NCBI GenBank assembly: GCA_902777205.1
Contig: CACYSU010000009.1
Location: 1 to 64,000 of the forward strand
Source: an uncultured Rhodospirillales bacterium
GTDB taxonomy: Bacteria > Pseudomonadota > Alphaproteobacteria > CAAGCB01 > CAG-977
DNA: 64,000 bases
Direction: 5' to 3'
Translations under genes and position numbers: made by a program
The notes under the pieces: generated by a model
Seen by the model: only the letters and a program-made list of their open reading frames with translations
Told to the model about the DNA's origin: nothing
Databases searched by the model: none
Shown here: positions 40,304 through 47,736 of the stretch, in pieces
Layout: every line of letters starts with the position of its first letter
Numbering within the stretch: position 1 is the stretch's first letter

Positions 40304-40335
40304 TAAAAAAAAGCGTCACCCGAAAGTGACGCTTT
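40304..40335 (-). terminator. Rho-independent terminator after mucR
   Basis: AAAGCGTCAC/GTGACGCTTT, a perfect 10-bp stem with a 6-nt loop (40310-40335), followed on the minus strand by a T-run (40312-40304). Confidence 0.92.
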
Positions 40336-40339
40336 CCCG

Positions 40340-40750
40340 TTATTTCGATTTTCTGGGACGCGTTCCCAAACCGATCCGTTTCGCCACGTCCGAACGGCGT
40401 TCGGTGCAGTTCGGGGCGACCATCGGATAATCGGCCGGCAGGTTCCAGCGCGCGCGGTATTCGTCCGGCGTCATGTTGTACGCCGTTTTCAGGTGGCGTT
40501 TCAGCATTTTCAATTTTTTGCCGTCTTCCAAGCAGACGAGGTAATCCGGAAAAACGGATTCCTTGACGGGAACCGCGGGTTTCAGCTTTTCAGCGACGGG
40601 TTCCGGCGCGTTGACGGACGCCAAGGCGCGGTAAACGTCCTGAATCAATTTGGGCAATTCGGCGGCGGTCGTTTCGTTGTTGGCGACGTGCGAGGAAACG
40701 ATTTCCGTCGTAAAGGCCAGCAAATCTTCGTTTGTAAAAGTATCAGACAT
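40340..40750 (-). CDS. MucR/Ros family transcriptional regulator
   Basis: DNA-binding regulator of 136 residues, typical for Ros/MucR. The C-terminal half reads CLEDGKKLKMLKRHLKTAYN then MTPDEYRARWNLPADYPMVA and RRSDVAKRIGLG. The second zinc Cys of Ros is Asp (CLED), as in zinc-independent Ml-type MucR proteins. Such proteins act as global H-NS-like repressors binding AT-rich DNA, often their own promoter; the 59-bp AT-rich gap upstream contains ATGTT-CTA-AACAT. ATG 40750 is preferred over 40756 because GGAG is then 6 nt away. Confidence 0.92.
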   Translation of the reverse strand: MSDTFTNEDLLAFTTEIVSSHVANNETTAAELPKLIQDVYRALASVNAPEPVAEKLKPAVPVKESVFPDYLVCLEDGKKLKMLKRHLKTAYNMTPDEYRARWNLPADYPMVAPNCTERRSDVAKRIGLGTRPRKSK

Positions 40751-40809
40751 TTTCATCTCCGTTCAATGTTTAGAACATATTTACAAAATAAACAGAAAAA
40801 ACGCAAGTT

Positions 40810-41874
40810 TTATTCGCTCTCTTTTTCCAAAAAACACGCGTCGCCGTAGGAAAAGAACCGATACTCTTTTTCAATCGCATGGCGATACGCCGCTTTCATG
40901 CAATCGACGCCCGAAAACGCGCAGACCAGCATAAACAACGTGGAACACGGCAAATGAAAATTCGTGAACAGCGCGTCAACCGCTTTGAACCGGTAGCCGG
41001 GGGTGATGAAAATCGACGTTTCCCGATTGAACGGGTGGACTTCGCCGGTGTCGTCGGCCGCGCTTTCCAACAGGCGCAAAGCCGTCGTCCCGATCGAAAC
41101 GATCCGGCGGCCGTCGCGTTTCGCCTGCGTGATCAGGCGCGCGTTTTCCGGCGAAATGTGGCCGAATTCGGCGTGCATGACGTGGTCTTTGGTGTCATCG
41201 ACCTTGACGGGCAGGAACGTGCCGCCGCCGACGTGCAGGGTGATTTTGACGTTTTCGATCCCCATCGCGTCGATTTTCGCCAGCAGCTCCTTAGTGAAAT
41301 GCAATCCCGCGGTCGGCGCGGCCACCGCGCCGTCATGGGCGGCGTAAACGGTTTGATAGTTGCGTTTGTCGTCCTCGTATCCCGTTTTTTCACGGTGGAT
41401 ATAGGGCGGCAAAGGCATGACGCCGTATTTTTCCAGCCGCGCGAACAAAACGGACGGATCGGTCAGAAATTCCAAAACGACCGTCATGCCGTCTTCGCCG
41501 CGGCCAAGCACTTTGGCTTCCAGCGGATCGGCGGCGGGATCGTTCGGCGGATAGAACCGCACGATGTCGTTTTCGCGCAGGCGGCGGGCGTTTTTGACCA
41601 AAGCCTCCCACTGATTCAGGCCGACGGATTTAAACAGGGTCGCTTCAACGGCCGCGTCGCCCCGTTTGCCGAACAGGCGCGCGGGAATGACGCGCGTGTC
41701 GTTGAACACCAGCAAATCGTCCGGCCGCAGCAAAGCGGGAAAATCGGAAATATGGCCGTCAATAAAAGAATCCGGCGGACACACATGAAGCAATCCGGCG
41801 GATTCGCGGGGTTCCGCCGGACGAGAGGCGATCCTCTCTTTCGGCAGAACAAAATCAAAATCGGTAACCAGCAA
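40810..41874 (-). CDS. queA: tRNA preQ1(34) S-adenosylmethionine ribosyltransferase-isomerase
   Basis: Enzyme adding the epoxycyclopentane ring from the ribose of SAM to preQ1 in tRNA, the penultimate queuosine step; 354 residues. Motifs: FDFVLPKERIASRPAEPR, VFNDTRVIPARLFG, APTAGLHFTKELL, HVGGGTFLPVK and TNFHLPCSTLFMLV. The start is probably TTG at 41874 (encoding MLVTDFDF, the usual QueA beginning), 4 nt after the upstream stop, so translation is likely coupled to the SUKH-like gene. No tgt gene is seen in the window. Confidence 0.95.
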   Translation of the reverse strand: MLVTDFDFVLPKERIASRPAEPRESAGLLHVCPPDSFIDGHISDFPALLRPDDLLVFNDTRVIPARLFGKRGDAAVEATLFKSVGLNQWEALVKNARRLRENDIVRFYPPNDPAADPLEAKVLGRGEDGMTVVLEFLTDPSVLFARLEKYGVMPLPPYIHREKTGYEDDKRNYQTVYAAHDGAVAAPTAGLHFTKELLAKIDAMGIENVKITLHVGGGTFLPVKVDDTKDHVMHAEFGHISPENARLITQAKRDGRRIVSIGTTALRLLESAADDTGEVHPFNRETSIFITPGYRFKAVDALFTNFHLPCSTLFMLVCAFSGVDCMKAAYRHAIEKEYRFFSYGDACFLEKESE

Positions 41875-41878
41875 TGTT

Positions 41879-42319
41879 TTACAGCCGCGGTGTGACGACC
41901 CCTTCAAACATGGCGTCGAACGTGTCGAAATCCTCCATCACGTCGTGACCGGTGAAATCCAGCACTTCGTATTTTTCGTTGGCCGTGTTGTAAACGTACA
42001 GGTCGTCGTCGGCGCGTCCCAGCAAAACGAATCCTTCCAAATCGTCGTTATAGTCGGCGAAATCCTCGTTCGCGGTCACGATGTCGTTCAGGGTGTAGCT
42101 GCTTTCGGGATCGGTCACCTGATCGGTGCTGTAAAATTCGATGCCGTTCCAAGCGAACCCGTTGACTTCGCGCAGAAAGTCGATATAGCCCTGCGGCACG
42201 GCCGGCAGACCGATTTCCGCCATATCTTTCTGACATTGCGCCAAATCCTTGCTGGAAGCGGGGCGGACGATCATCGCGCCTTCTTCCGGCGACAATTTTT
42301 TCAGAATATCTTCAATCAT
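41879..42319 (-). CDS. SUKH/YrhA-like (SMI1/KNR4 superfamily) protein
   Basis: Cytosolic protein of 146 residues. The core LPAVPQGYIDFLREVNGFAW followed by GIEFYSTDQV and the strand pair FVLLGRADDDLYVYN has the SUKH superfamily layout, nearest to YrhA-type members. Many bacterial SUKH proteins are immunity factors against nuclease toxins in polymorphic toxin systems. An HNH-nuclease-like gene lies directly upstream on the same strand (42393-42980), but this gene has its own promoter and is coupled to queA downstream. Immunity function is inference. Confidence 0.7.
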   Translation of the reverse strand: MIEDILKKLSPEEGAMIVRPASSKDLAQCQKDMAEIGLPAVPQGYIDFLREVNGFAWNGIEFYSTDQVTDPESSYTLNDIVTANEDFADYNDDLEGFVLLGRADDDLYVYNTANEKYEVLDFTGHDVMEDFDTFDAMFEGVVTPRL

Positions 42320-42357
42320 TTGTTCGTTCCTAAGACTGTAAACAGAAAACTGCCGTC

Positions 42358-42386
42358 ATTCTAAAGAAGTTTTCGCCGTTCTTCAA
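42358..42386 (-). promoter_or_regulatory. Promoter of the SUKH-like gene (and queA)
   Basis: On the minus strand TTGAAG (42386-42381) and TAGAAT (42363-42358), spacer 17 nt, placed between the HNH gene and the SUKH-like gene. Confidence 0.6.
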
Positions 42387-42392
42387 CGGTTT

Positions 42393-42980
42393 TTAACGTT
42401 CGCGCCGTTTTAAAGCCGCCGCCGCCGCGACCGTGTTCAGCTTTTGGCGGGACTGCGCCGGACGTTTCCAGACCATATCGTCGCTCCACGGCAGTTTGAT
42501 TTTAATGCCCGCGGCCAGATCCTTGCCTTTCAGCTGCGGGTCGATTACGTCGTGATGCAATTCGTCGTGCGGCGGAATCGGCATGATGATCAGATTTTTG
42601 AAATCGTTTGTGCCGCCGCCGTGAATCGGCAGTTTGTGATGCACGTTGTATCCGTTGACGCTGCGGCCGCCGCGCATGGATTCCAATCCTTTGTCGGAAA
42701 TGCCCATGGCGCGCAGTTCCTTTTCATAATGCGCCGCGACGTACTTTAAAAAAGCCGGACGCACCTGCGTTTTGAACTCTTCGCGTCTGGCGACGCGCGT
42801 TTTCTTTCCGGGGGTTTTGAATTCGACCTCTTTGAGTTTGAATCCGTTGATGACATCGAAATCGAATTCGCCGCGTTCGGCGCGCTGACGGCTGTTTCCG
42901 CCCGCCGCCGGACGGCCGTTGTTGTTGTATCCGTATTGTTTGCCGACGCCGCGGGCGCGTTTGGCGTGAATGTATTCCAT
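42393..42980 (-). CDS. HNH nuclease-family protein A
   Basis: Protein of 195 residues with a single HNH module: GYNVHHKLPIHGGGTNDFKN followed by HDELHHDVIDPQ, giving the His-His, Asn and His-x3-His positions of colicin-type HNH nucleases. The front half is basic (MEYIHAKRARGVGKQYGYNN) and shares FDVINGFKLKEVEF and a TRxxRR-type segment with HNH proteins at 48754-50678. No signal peptide. It sits directly upstream of a SUKH-like gene. DNA cleavage is expected from the motif; target and role (toxin, mobile-element or housekeeping) are unknown. Confidence 0.75.
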   Translation of the reverse strand: MEYIHAKRARGVGKQYGYNNNGRPAAGGNSRQRAERGEFDFDVINGFKLKEVEFKTPGKKTRVARREEFKTQVRPAFLKYVAAHYEKELRAMGISDKGLESMRGGRSVNGYNVHHKLPIHGGGTNDFKNLIIMPIPPHDELHHDVIDPQLKGKDLAAGIKIKLPWSDDMVWKRPAQSRQKLNTVAAAAALKRRER

Positions 42981-43029
42981 AAAAGCCTGCCTTGATAAAG
43001 TGATGTTAAGACCACTGTACCACACGGGA

Positions 43030-43056
43030 TTGGACAATCAAGGATTTTTTGTCCAA
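43030..43056. repeat. Inverted repeat upstream of HNH gene A
   Basis: Perfect 8-bp arms TTGGACAA (43030-43037) and TTGTCCAA (43049-43056) with an 11-nt spacer. It lies between the TapT stop and the HNH start and overlaps a GACAAAAAATCC promoter-like stretch, so it could be an operator or a weak terminator. Confidence 0.5.
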
Positions 43057-43063
43057 AACAGGC

Positions 43064-43705
43064 TTATTTTCCGGCGGATCGCAACGCTTTGTATTTTTCC
43101 AGCATTTCGGCGAAAGCGGCCGTCAATCCGGATGAAACCGCCGGATCCTCGCCCAGAAAATCCAAGCATTGGGCGCACGCCTCCAACGTGGAAACGCTTT
43201 CCTTGCGGGGTTCCTTGCGCAATTTGCCGTACAGCGACCGTTTTTGCGGCACCAGCAGCAGCCGCTGGGTTTTCAGCAGCCACGGGTTGCGCCACCACAA
43301 CGCCTTGGCCTGCGACCACGACCCGTCCAGCAGGATGATCCCCTCCAGCTCCGCCAGCCGCCGCGCGGTGTCGTCCAGCAGGTTTCCCTTGCGTCCGATC
43401 GCGTACAGCCCCGCCGCCACGGGGGTTTCGTTTTGCGCCCCCAGATACAGGACGCCCCATTTTTTCGGATCGGCCGGCCGTTTCAGCGCCGCGGTCAGCG
43501 ACGGACGGGACAGGGCGATTTCCAGCCGCGCGTTTTTCAGCATCGAACAGATGATGCCCGCCGTCCCCAATTCCTTGTCCTGTTCCTGCGGATGCTGCAA
43601 AATCAGGACGAAGTGTTTGTTGTCGAAAGGCTCCGCGTCCGTGCAGACGCAGAGCTTCAAAGATTTTCCGCACCTTTCGCAGGTGTCCGCCGTATCGTGT
43701 GTCAA
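43064..43705 (-). CDS. DTW-domain tRNA-uridine aminocarboxypropyltransferase (TapT-like)
   Basis: Protein of 213 residues of the DTW family (E. coli YfiP/TapT), which makes acp3U47 in tRNA from SAM. The N-terminal Cys pairs CERCGKSLKLCVC look like a zinc site. HPQEQDKELGTAGI and the DTW-type motif LLDGSWSQAKALWWRNPWL are present; the canonical DxTW reads DGSW. The start is a TTG at 43705 overlapping the upstream DUF1150 stop (TTGA), with GGTGAG 7 nt upstream. Third gene of the hsp20 operon. Confidence 0.85.
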   Translation of the reverse strand: MTHDTADTCERCGKSLKLCVCTDAEPFDNKHFVLILQHPQEQDKELGTAGIICSMLKNARLEIALSRPSLTAALKRPADPKKWGVLYLGAQNETPVAAGLYAIGRKGNLLDDTARRLAELEGIILLDGSWSQAKALWWRNPWLLKTQRLLLVPQKRSLYGKLRKEPRKESVSTLEACAQCLDFLGEDPAVSSGLTAAFAEMLEKYKALRSAGK

Positions 43706-43917
43706 TGAACGCTCACCGGTATCAATTCGTTGTCAATGGCCATAGATATAGCCTCGTTTTCATCGTCAGCACAAGCCAATTCGGTGCCTTCGGCGGCGTA
43801 AACGAACCACATTTCGCGGTTGTCAACGGTTTTCGGACGGATGTAGGCAACGGAATTCACGCCCATTTCGGCCAAATCGTCGGCCGTTATGTTTTTTTCA
43901 ATCGCGGTTGCCGGCAT
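43702..43917 (-). CDS. DUF1150 family small protein
   Basis: Protein of 71 residues matching DUF1150, which in alphaproteobacteria regularly follows hsp20: LAEMGVNSVAYIRPKTVDN, WFVYAAEGTELACADDENEA and the terminal ELIPVSVH are typical. Function unknown. It lies 21 nt downstream of hsp20 and overlaps the TapT gene, so it is probably heat-induced with hsp20. Confidence 0.9.
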   Translation of the reverse strand: MPATAIEKNITADDLAEMGVNSVAYIRPKTVDNREMWFVYAAEGTELACADDENEAISMAIDNELIPVSVH

Positions 43918-43938
43918 GGCGTTTTTCCTTTCACTGAT

Positions 43939-44406
43939 TCATTTCTTTTCGATTTTCGCCTTTTCGGACGGTTTTTCGATTTTTCCGCCGTGTTCCTTTT
44001 TGGAAATCTTGATCTGGCGGATATTTTGTTCCGGTTCGTTTTGTTTCAGATCGATGTGCAGCAGCCCGTTGTCCAGATGCGCGTCCTCGACTTCGATGCC
44101 GTCGGCCAGAACGAACGACCGCTGGAACTGGCGCGACGCGATGCCGCGGTACAAATACCGGCGGGCCGGAGCGTTTTCATCCTCGACGCGGCGGCCGCTG
44201 ACGGTCAGCTGTTTGTCCTGCACCTCGATCGACAGGTCGTCTTCGCCGAAACCGGCCACGGCGATCGTGATCTGCAAATGCGACGGGTCGATCTGTTCAA
44301 TGTTGTAAGGAGGATAGCTTTCCGAATTTTTCGCCGCCCTGTCCAGCATACGTTCCAAAGAATCAAATCCCAGCATGAACGGATTGTTCGTCGTCAATAA
44401 AGCCAT
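43939..44406 (-). CDS. Small heat shock protein Hsp20 (IbpA-like)
   Basis: Cytosolic holdase chaperone of 155 residues. The alpha-crystallin domain spans about residues 35-130: YNIEQIDPSHLQITIAVAGF, LTVSGRRVEDENAP, YLYRGIASRQFQRSFVLADG and NGLLHIDLKQNEPEQ. The C-terminal IRQIKI supplies the IxI-like anchor, then a Lys/Glu tail. The start at 44406 (MALLTTNNPF) has AAGGAG upstream. A heat-shock-like promoter and a ROSE-like leader precede it, so control is probably both transcriptional and by RNA temperature sensing. Confidence 0.95.
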   Translation of the reverse strand: MALLTTNNPFMLGFDSLERMLDRAAKNSESYPPYNIEQIDPSHLQITIAVAGFGEDDLSIEVQDKQLTVSGRRVEDENAPARRYLYRGIASRQFQRSFVLADGIEVEDAHLDNGLLHIDLKQNEPEQNIRQIKISKKEHGGKIEKPSEKAKIEKK

Positions 44407-44489
44407 CTTATTTCTCCTTAAAAGCAAATAAACGGCGGAGTCGTTTTCGACCTCCGTCGCCGGAAAACCCCGTGCGGGCGTTTCCCGAC
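44407..44489 (-). promoter_or_regulatory. ROSE-like RNA thermometer (candidate)
   Basis: In the hsp20 leader the anti-SD motif UUGCU (44427-44423) faces AGGAG (44418-44414) across a UUUA loop, with a G opposite G, as in ROSE elements. An upstream hairpin (44462-44433) has CGGC/GCCG closing and GGAG-TCG/CGA-CTCC stems around AAAA. Size and position (about 80 nt, directly before hsp20) match ROSE elements of other alphaproteobacteria. Confidence 0.6.
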
Positions 44490-44495
44490 AAAACG

Positions 44496-44524
44496 GATAT
44501 AGGTGCTTTTCCCCGCGTTTGCAA
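44496..44524 (-). promoter_or_regulatory. Heat-shock-type promoter of hsp20
   Basis: On the minus strand CTTGCAA with its TTGCAA at 44524-44519, and CCTATATC with TATATC at 44501-44496, spacer 17 nt. It resembles the alphaproteobacterial RpoH consensus (CTTG core and a CCTATAT-like -10). Confidence 0.55.
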
Positions 44525-44538
44525 GGGGCGGCCGCGTT

Positions 44539-46089
44539 TTATTTCCGCCGCCGCGCCGGCGTTTGCCGTCCGCCGTTGTCCGTCAGATCGACGGGACGCA
44601 CCGGATTGAAATACAGCGGATCGGCGTCCGCCGCGCCGACGCCGTCCCCGTCCGGATCATCGGCCGTCCGTTCGCCCGAATACGGTTTCGCCGCGGGATA
44701 CAGCCGGTTGTTCAAATCGGACGGGCGGATTGAACAAGGTTTGCGCGGGCATTTTTCGACCAATCCCCTTTTGTTCGCGGCCAGAATTGCGGTCATCGCG
44801 TACCCCGTTTCGGAAATCGCCGCGATAAAGCGTTCCCTGCCGTTCAAATCAAACACCTCTCCGTCGTCCGGCGAAACGATCCCGTCCGTCAAAGCCGGAT
44901 CGCCGTACAGCGCTTTGCCGTCGCGCAAAACCAGCGCCACCGCCGGCTGTTCCGATTCGACCAGCGTTCGATAAACGGATTCGTCGTCCGTCAAATCGCG
45001 GCCGTCCGTTTCAAACAAAGCCAGATCGGCGCGCATCCCCGTCCGCACGTCGCCGATCTGATCCGACGCCCGCAGCAGCGCGGCCGGATTGACCGTCGCC
45101 ATTTTCCACAATTCGGCATAGGAAAACAAACCGTTCAGGTAATCGCGGTTATAGGCGGCGGCGACTTTCAATTCATCCAGCAAATGCGCCGATCCCGAAT
45201 ACGCCCAATCCGTCCCCAGCGCCAGATCGACCCCGTAATCCCGCATCAGCGACACCGGCGCCGTCACCCCGTACAGCGTCAGATTCGACCGCGGCGACCA
45301 AACGACCGTCGCTTTGGCTTCGGCGATTTTGCGCACGTCCCGTTCCAGCAGGGCGACCGCGTGCACCAACCCCGTGGCGCTGTCCAAAATGTCCGTTTCG
45401 CCGGAGCTGACGTTGACGAATTCGTTGCGCGCGACGGCGTCCTTGCCTTCCGCGACGTGAATGATATAGACGGTTTCGGGATTGCCGACGGGATGAAAAG
45501 GATAGTCCGTTCCCGACGCCGGCATATGTTCGCATCCGACGTTGTTTTTCAGCGGAAAGGTGTCGTTCCACACCGCGCGCGGCAGCACCAGCCCCTCGTT
45601 CGCCCCGTCGCCGAAATTGCGTAAGAATCCTTTGTATCCGCCGTTGCCGATGTTTCCCGTCGTTCCCGCGGCAACCTGCCGCAGTTCGCTGAGGATCAGA
45701 TGTTCCGGCCGATCCGTTTTATGGCGCGGCATCCTTTTGTACCCGCGGCATCCGCCGCCCCAGTCGCGGCGGCTGTTGAACCGGCCGTCCGCCCTGACAA
45801 AATACGGGATGTTGTGGTCGTAGGACAGATGATCGTGCGCGTTGATCATCCCCGCCGCCAAAACGTGCCGCCCGCCGTCAACGATCCGGACATTTTCCGG
45901 CCGAACCGGCGTAATGGCGCCGATCGAACCGCCGGATTCGATTTCGACGTATTGCTTTTGCAAAACGCCCGTCCCCGTCGCCACGTACTTGGCGTAAATC
46001 CAAAACCCGCCCGACGCGACCCGCGCCGTTTTCGCCGTTTGGCACGCGGCGGCCGCGAGGCACAGCAAAAGGACGGCGAGTTTTTTCAA
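44539..46089 (-). CDS. Amidohydrolase-family lipoprotein with C-terminal Ca-binding-like repeat
   Basis: Predicted lipoprotein of 516 residues (lipobox AAAAC, Cys16). The metal-dependent hydrolase fold shows the HxD-type motif INAHDHLSYD, a later His in VYIIHVAEGKD, WSPRSNLTLYG, and the catalytic Asp in LALGTDWAYSGS. This is the cytosine-deaminase/imidazolonepropionase-like layout but placed at the envelope. The C-terminus has DPDGDGVGAADADP, a thrombospondin-type-3-like calcium motif often found on surface proteins. It follows terC by 30 nt at the end of the pheA-OMP-terC run. Substrate unknown. Confidence 0.78.
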   Translation of the reverse strand: MKKLAVLLLCLAAAACQTAKTARVASGGFWIYAKYVATGTGVLQKQYVEIESGGSIGAITPVRPENVRIVDGGRHVLAAGMINAHDHLSYDHNIPYFVRADGRFNSRRDWGGGCRGYKRMPRHKTDRPEHLILSELRQVAAGTTGNIGNGGYKGFLRNFGDGANEGLVLPRAVWNDTFPLKNNVGCEHMPASGTDYPFHPVGNPETVYIIHVAEGKDAVARNEFVNVSSGETDILDSATGLVHAVALLERDVRKIAEAKATVVWSPRSNLTLYGVTAPVSLMRDYGVDLALGTDWAYSGSAHLLDELKVAAAYNRDYLNGLFSYAELWKMATVNPAALLRASDQIGDVRTGMRADLALFETDGRDLTDDESVYRTLVESEQPAVALVLRDGKALYGDPALTDGIVSPDDGEVFDLNGRERFIAAISETGYAMTAILAANKRGLVEKCPRKPCSIRPSDLNNRLYPAAKPYSGERTADDPDGDGVGAADADPLYFNPVRPVDLTDNGGRQTPARRRK

Positions 46090-46119
46090 TTTTCCTCCGG
46101 CTTTAAAGGGCGGAAAACG

Positions 46120-47136
46120 TCACGACGCCGCGCGTTGGCGTTCGCGGTCTTCCAATTCCTCCTGTTTCGCGCCCGTTTTGATCAGGGACAGCATCACGCC
46201 GCCGAAAAACAGCCCGAACGTGATCAGCAGGGATATGCGGTCGTCAACCTTGAACCAGAATTCGCCGATGAAAACCTTGATCCCGATCGTCACCAGCAAA
46301 ACCGCGCAGGCCGGCTGCAGGTACGAAAACCGGTGCAAAGCCGCGGACAGCAGGAAATAAAGCGCGCGCAGCCCCAAAACGGCGAACATATCGCTGGAAT
46401 ACACGGCGAACGTTTCGTGCGACACGGCCAGCATCGCCGGAACGCTGTCGATCGCGAACAGCGCGTCGCCGAATTCGATCAGCAGCAGCGCCAGAAACAG
46501 CGGCGTGGCGTACCATTTCATTTTCCCCGGTTCGGATTGCGACGGTTCCTTGACAAAGAAATGCTCGCCGCGCAATTCCGTCGTCAAACGCAGGTAATGG
46601 CGCAGGAAACGCAGCATCCGGCTGTTTGACAGGTTGACGGCGGCCTCTTCCGAAATCAGCATTTTCAATCCGGAATAAATCAGGAAAACGGCGAAAATCA
46701 ACAACACGAAATCGTATCTGTCCAAAATCTCCGCCCCGATGACGAACATCAGCCCGCGCAATATCGCGGCGCCCAAAATCCCCCAGAACAACACGCGGTG
46801 CTGCAGCGGGCGCGGCACCCCCAGATAGGCGAACACCAGCGACATCACGAAAACGTTGTCGATCGACAACCCCATTTCGACGACGTATCCCATAAAGTAT
46901 TCCGCCGCCATTTCCCGACCGAAATACCAATACATCCACCCGCCGAACAGGCTGGCGATTCCGGCGTACGTCGAAAACAGAATCAAGCTTTTTTTCGCGC
47001 TGATTTCCTGCGCGTCCTTTTCCAAAACGCCCAGATCCAAAAACAGGACGGCCGAAAAAATGCCGAAAAACATCAGCCATATCCACAACGGCTGGTGCAA
47101 AACGACGCAATATAAAAAATCGTGCATCACGGTCAT
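46120..47136 (-). CDS. TerC/Alx family membrane protein
   Basis: Integral membrane protein of 338 residues with about nine helices. TerC motifs: MGLSIDNVFVMSLVF (usual LSVDNVF), GILGAAILRGLMF, LLIEFGDALFAIDSVPA (usual IEFTDLLFAxDSIPA; the T is G here). Family members export Mn2+ or supply metal to secreted proteins. No yybP-ykoY (Mn) riboswitch precedes it; only 9 nt separate it from the upstream OMP gene. Metal substrate is inference. Confidence 0.9.
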   Translation of the reverse strand: MTVMHDFLYCVVLHQPLWIWLMFFGIFSAVLFLDLGVLEKDAQEISAKKSLILFSTYAGIASLFGGWMYWYFGREMAAEYFMGYVVEMGLSIDNVFVMSLVFAYLGVPRPLQHRVLFWGILGAAILRGLMFVIGAEILDRYDFVLLIFAVFLIYSGLKMLISEEAAVNLSNSRMLRFLRHYLRLTTELRGEHFFVKEPSQSEPGKMKWYATPLFLALLLIEFGDALFAIDSVPAMLAVSHETFAVYSSDMFAVLGLRALYFLLSAALHRFSYLQPACAVLLVTIGIKVFIGEFWFKVDDRISLLITFGLFFGGVMLSLIKTGAKQEELEDRERQRAAS

Positions 47137-47145
47137 CCGCTCCGG

Positions 47146-47736
47146 TTAAAAATTATAGCGCAAACCGGCCGTGAACTTGCGCGCGTTCATTTCCTGACGC
47201 AAGGGCGGCCGCGGGTTGTCTTTCGTGGAAAAGCGTCCCAGACCGGCATAGGCGAACCCTATGTCCAGCACCAAACGCGCCGGCAGGTCGATTCCGACTC
47301 CGGCGGCCGCTTTCCAAGCCAAACGGTATTTCGTATTACCGAAAAACTGACGCCCGTCAACAACAAAATCGGGCAAATCGTTGCGCGACACGCCGACGCC
47401 CCCGCCGATGTACGGCGTCACGCCCTTGACCGTGAACAAATCGGCATACCCCGACGCCATCGCGGCCAGCGACATCAATCGGGTGCGCGACGAACCGGCC
47501 AGCCCGTCAAACGCCCCGCCCTTTGTGCGGTTGCGCGTGTATTCCACCGTGAATTCGCCGCGGAAAATCCCCGCTTTTTGACCGAATCCCGTTTGAACGG
47601 TCACGCCTTTTCCGACGCCCCGACGCGCGCCGTCCGAATAACCGGCGTCAAAGCGTGTGTAAAAACCGTCCCCGTCGGCGGCAGCCGTTCCGGCGCTCAG
47701 AACCGTCAGCGCGAAAGCGCACAAAAACTTTTTCAT
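47146..47736 (-). CDS. Small outer-membrane beta-barrel protein
   Basis: Exported protein of 196 residues with a signal peptide (FLCAFALTVLSAGTAAADG). The mature chain has alternating strands and ends in GLRYNF, the C-terminal aromatic typical of outer-membrane barrels. The pattern (FYTRFDAGYSDG, PYIGGGVGVSRND, AAAGVGIDLPARLVLDIGFA) fits an eight-stranded Omp25/OpcA-like barrel. The start at 47736 overlaps the pheA stop by 4 nt and has GGGAG upstream. Role unknown. Confidence 0.8.
   Translation of the reverse strand: MKKFLCAFALTVLSAGTAAADGDGFYTRFDAGYSDGARRGVGKGVTVQTGFGQKAGIFRGEFTVEYTRNRTKGGAFDGLAGSSRTRLMSLAAMASGYADLFTVKGVTPYIGGGVGVSRNDLPDFVVDGRQFFGNTKYRLAWKAAAGVGIDLPARLVLDIGFAYAGLGRFSTKDNPRPPLRQEMNARKFTAGLRYNF

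Noticed and set aside
47137-47145. yybP-ykoY manganese riboswitch upstream of the terC-like gene
   Set aside because: Only 9 nt separate terC from the upstream OMP gene, so there is no room for the aptamer.
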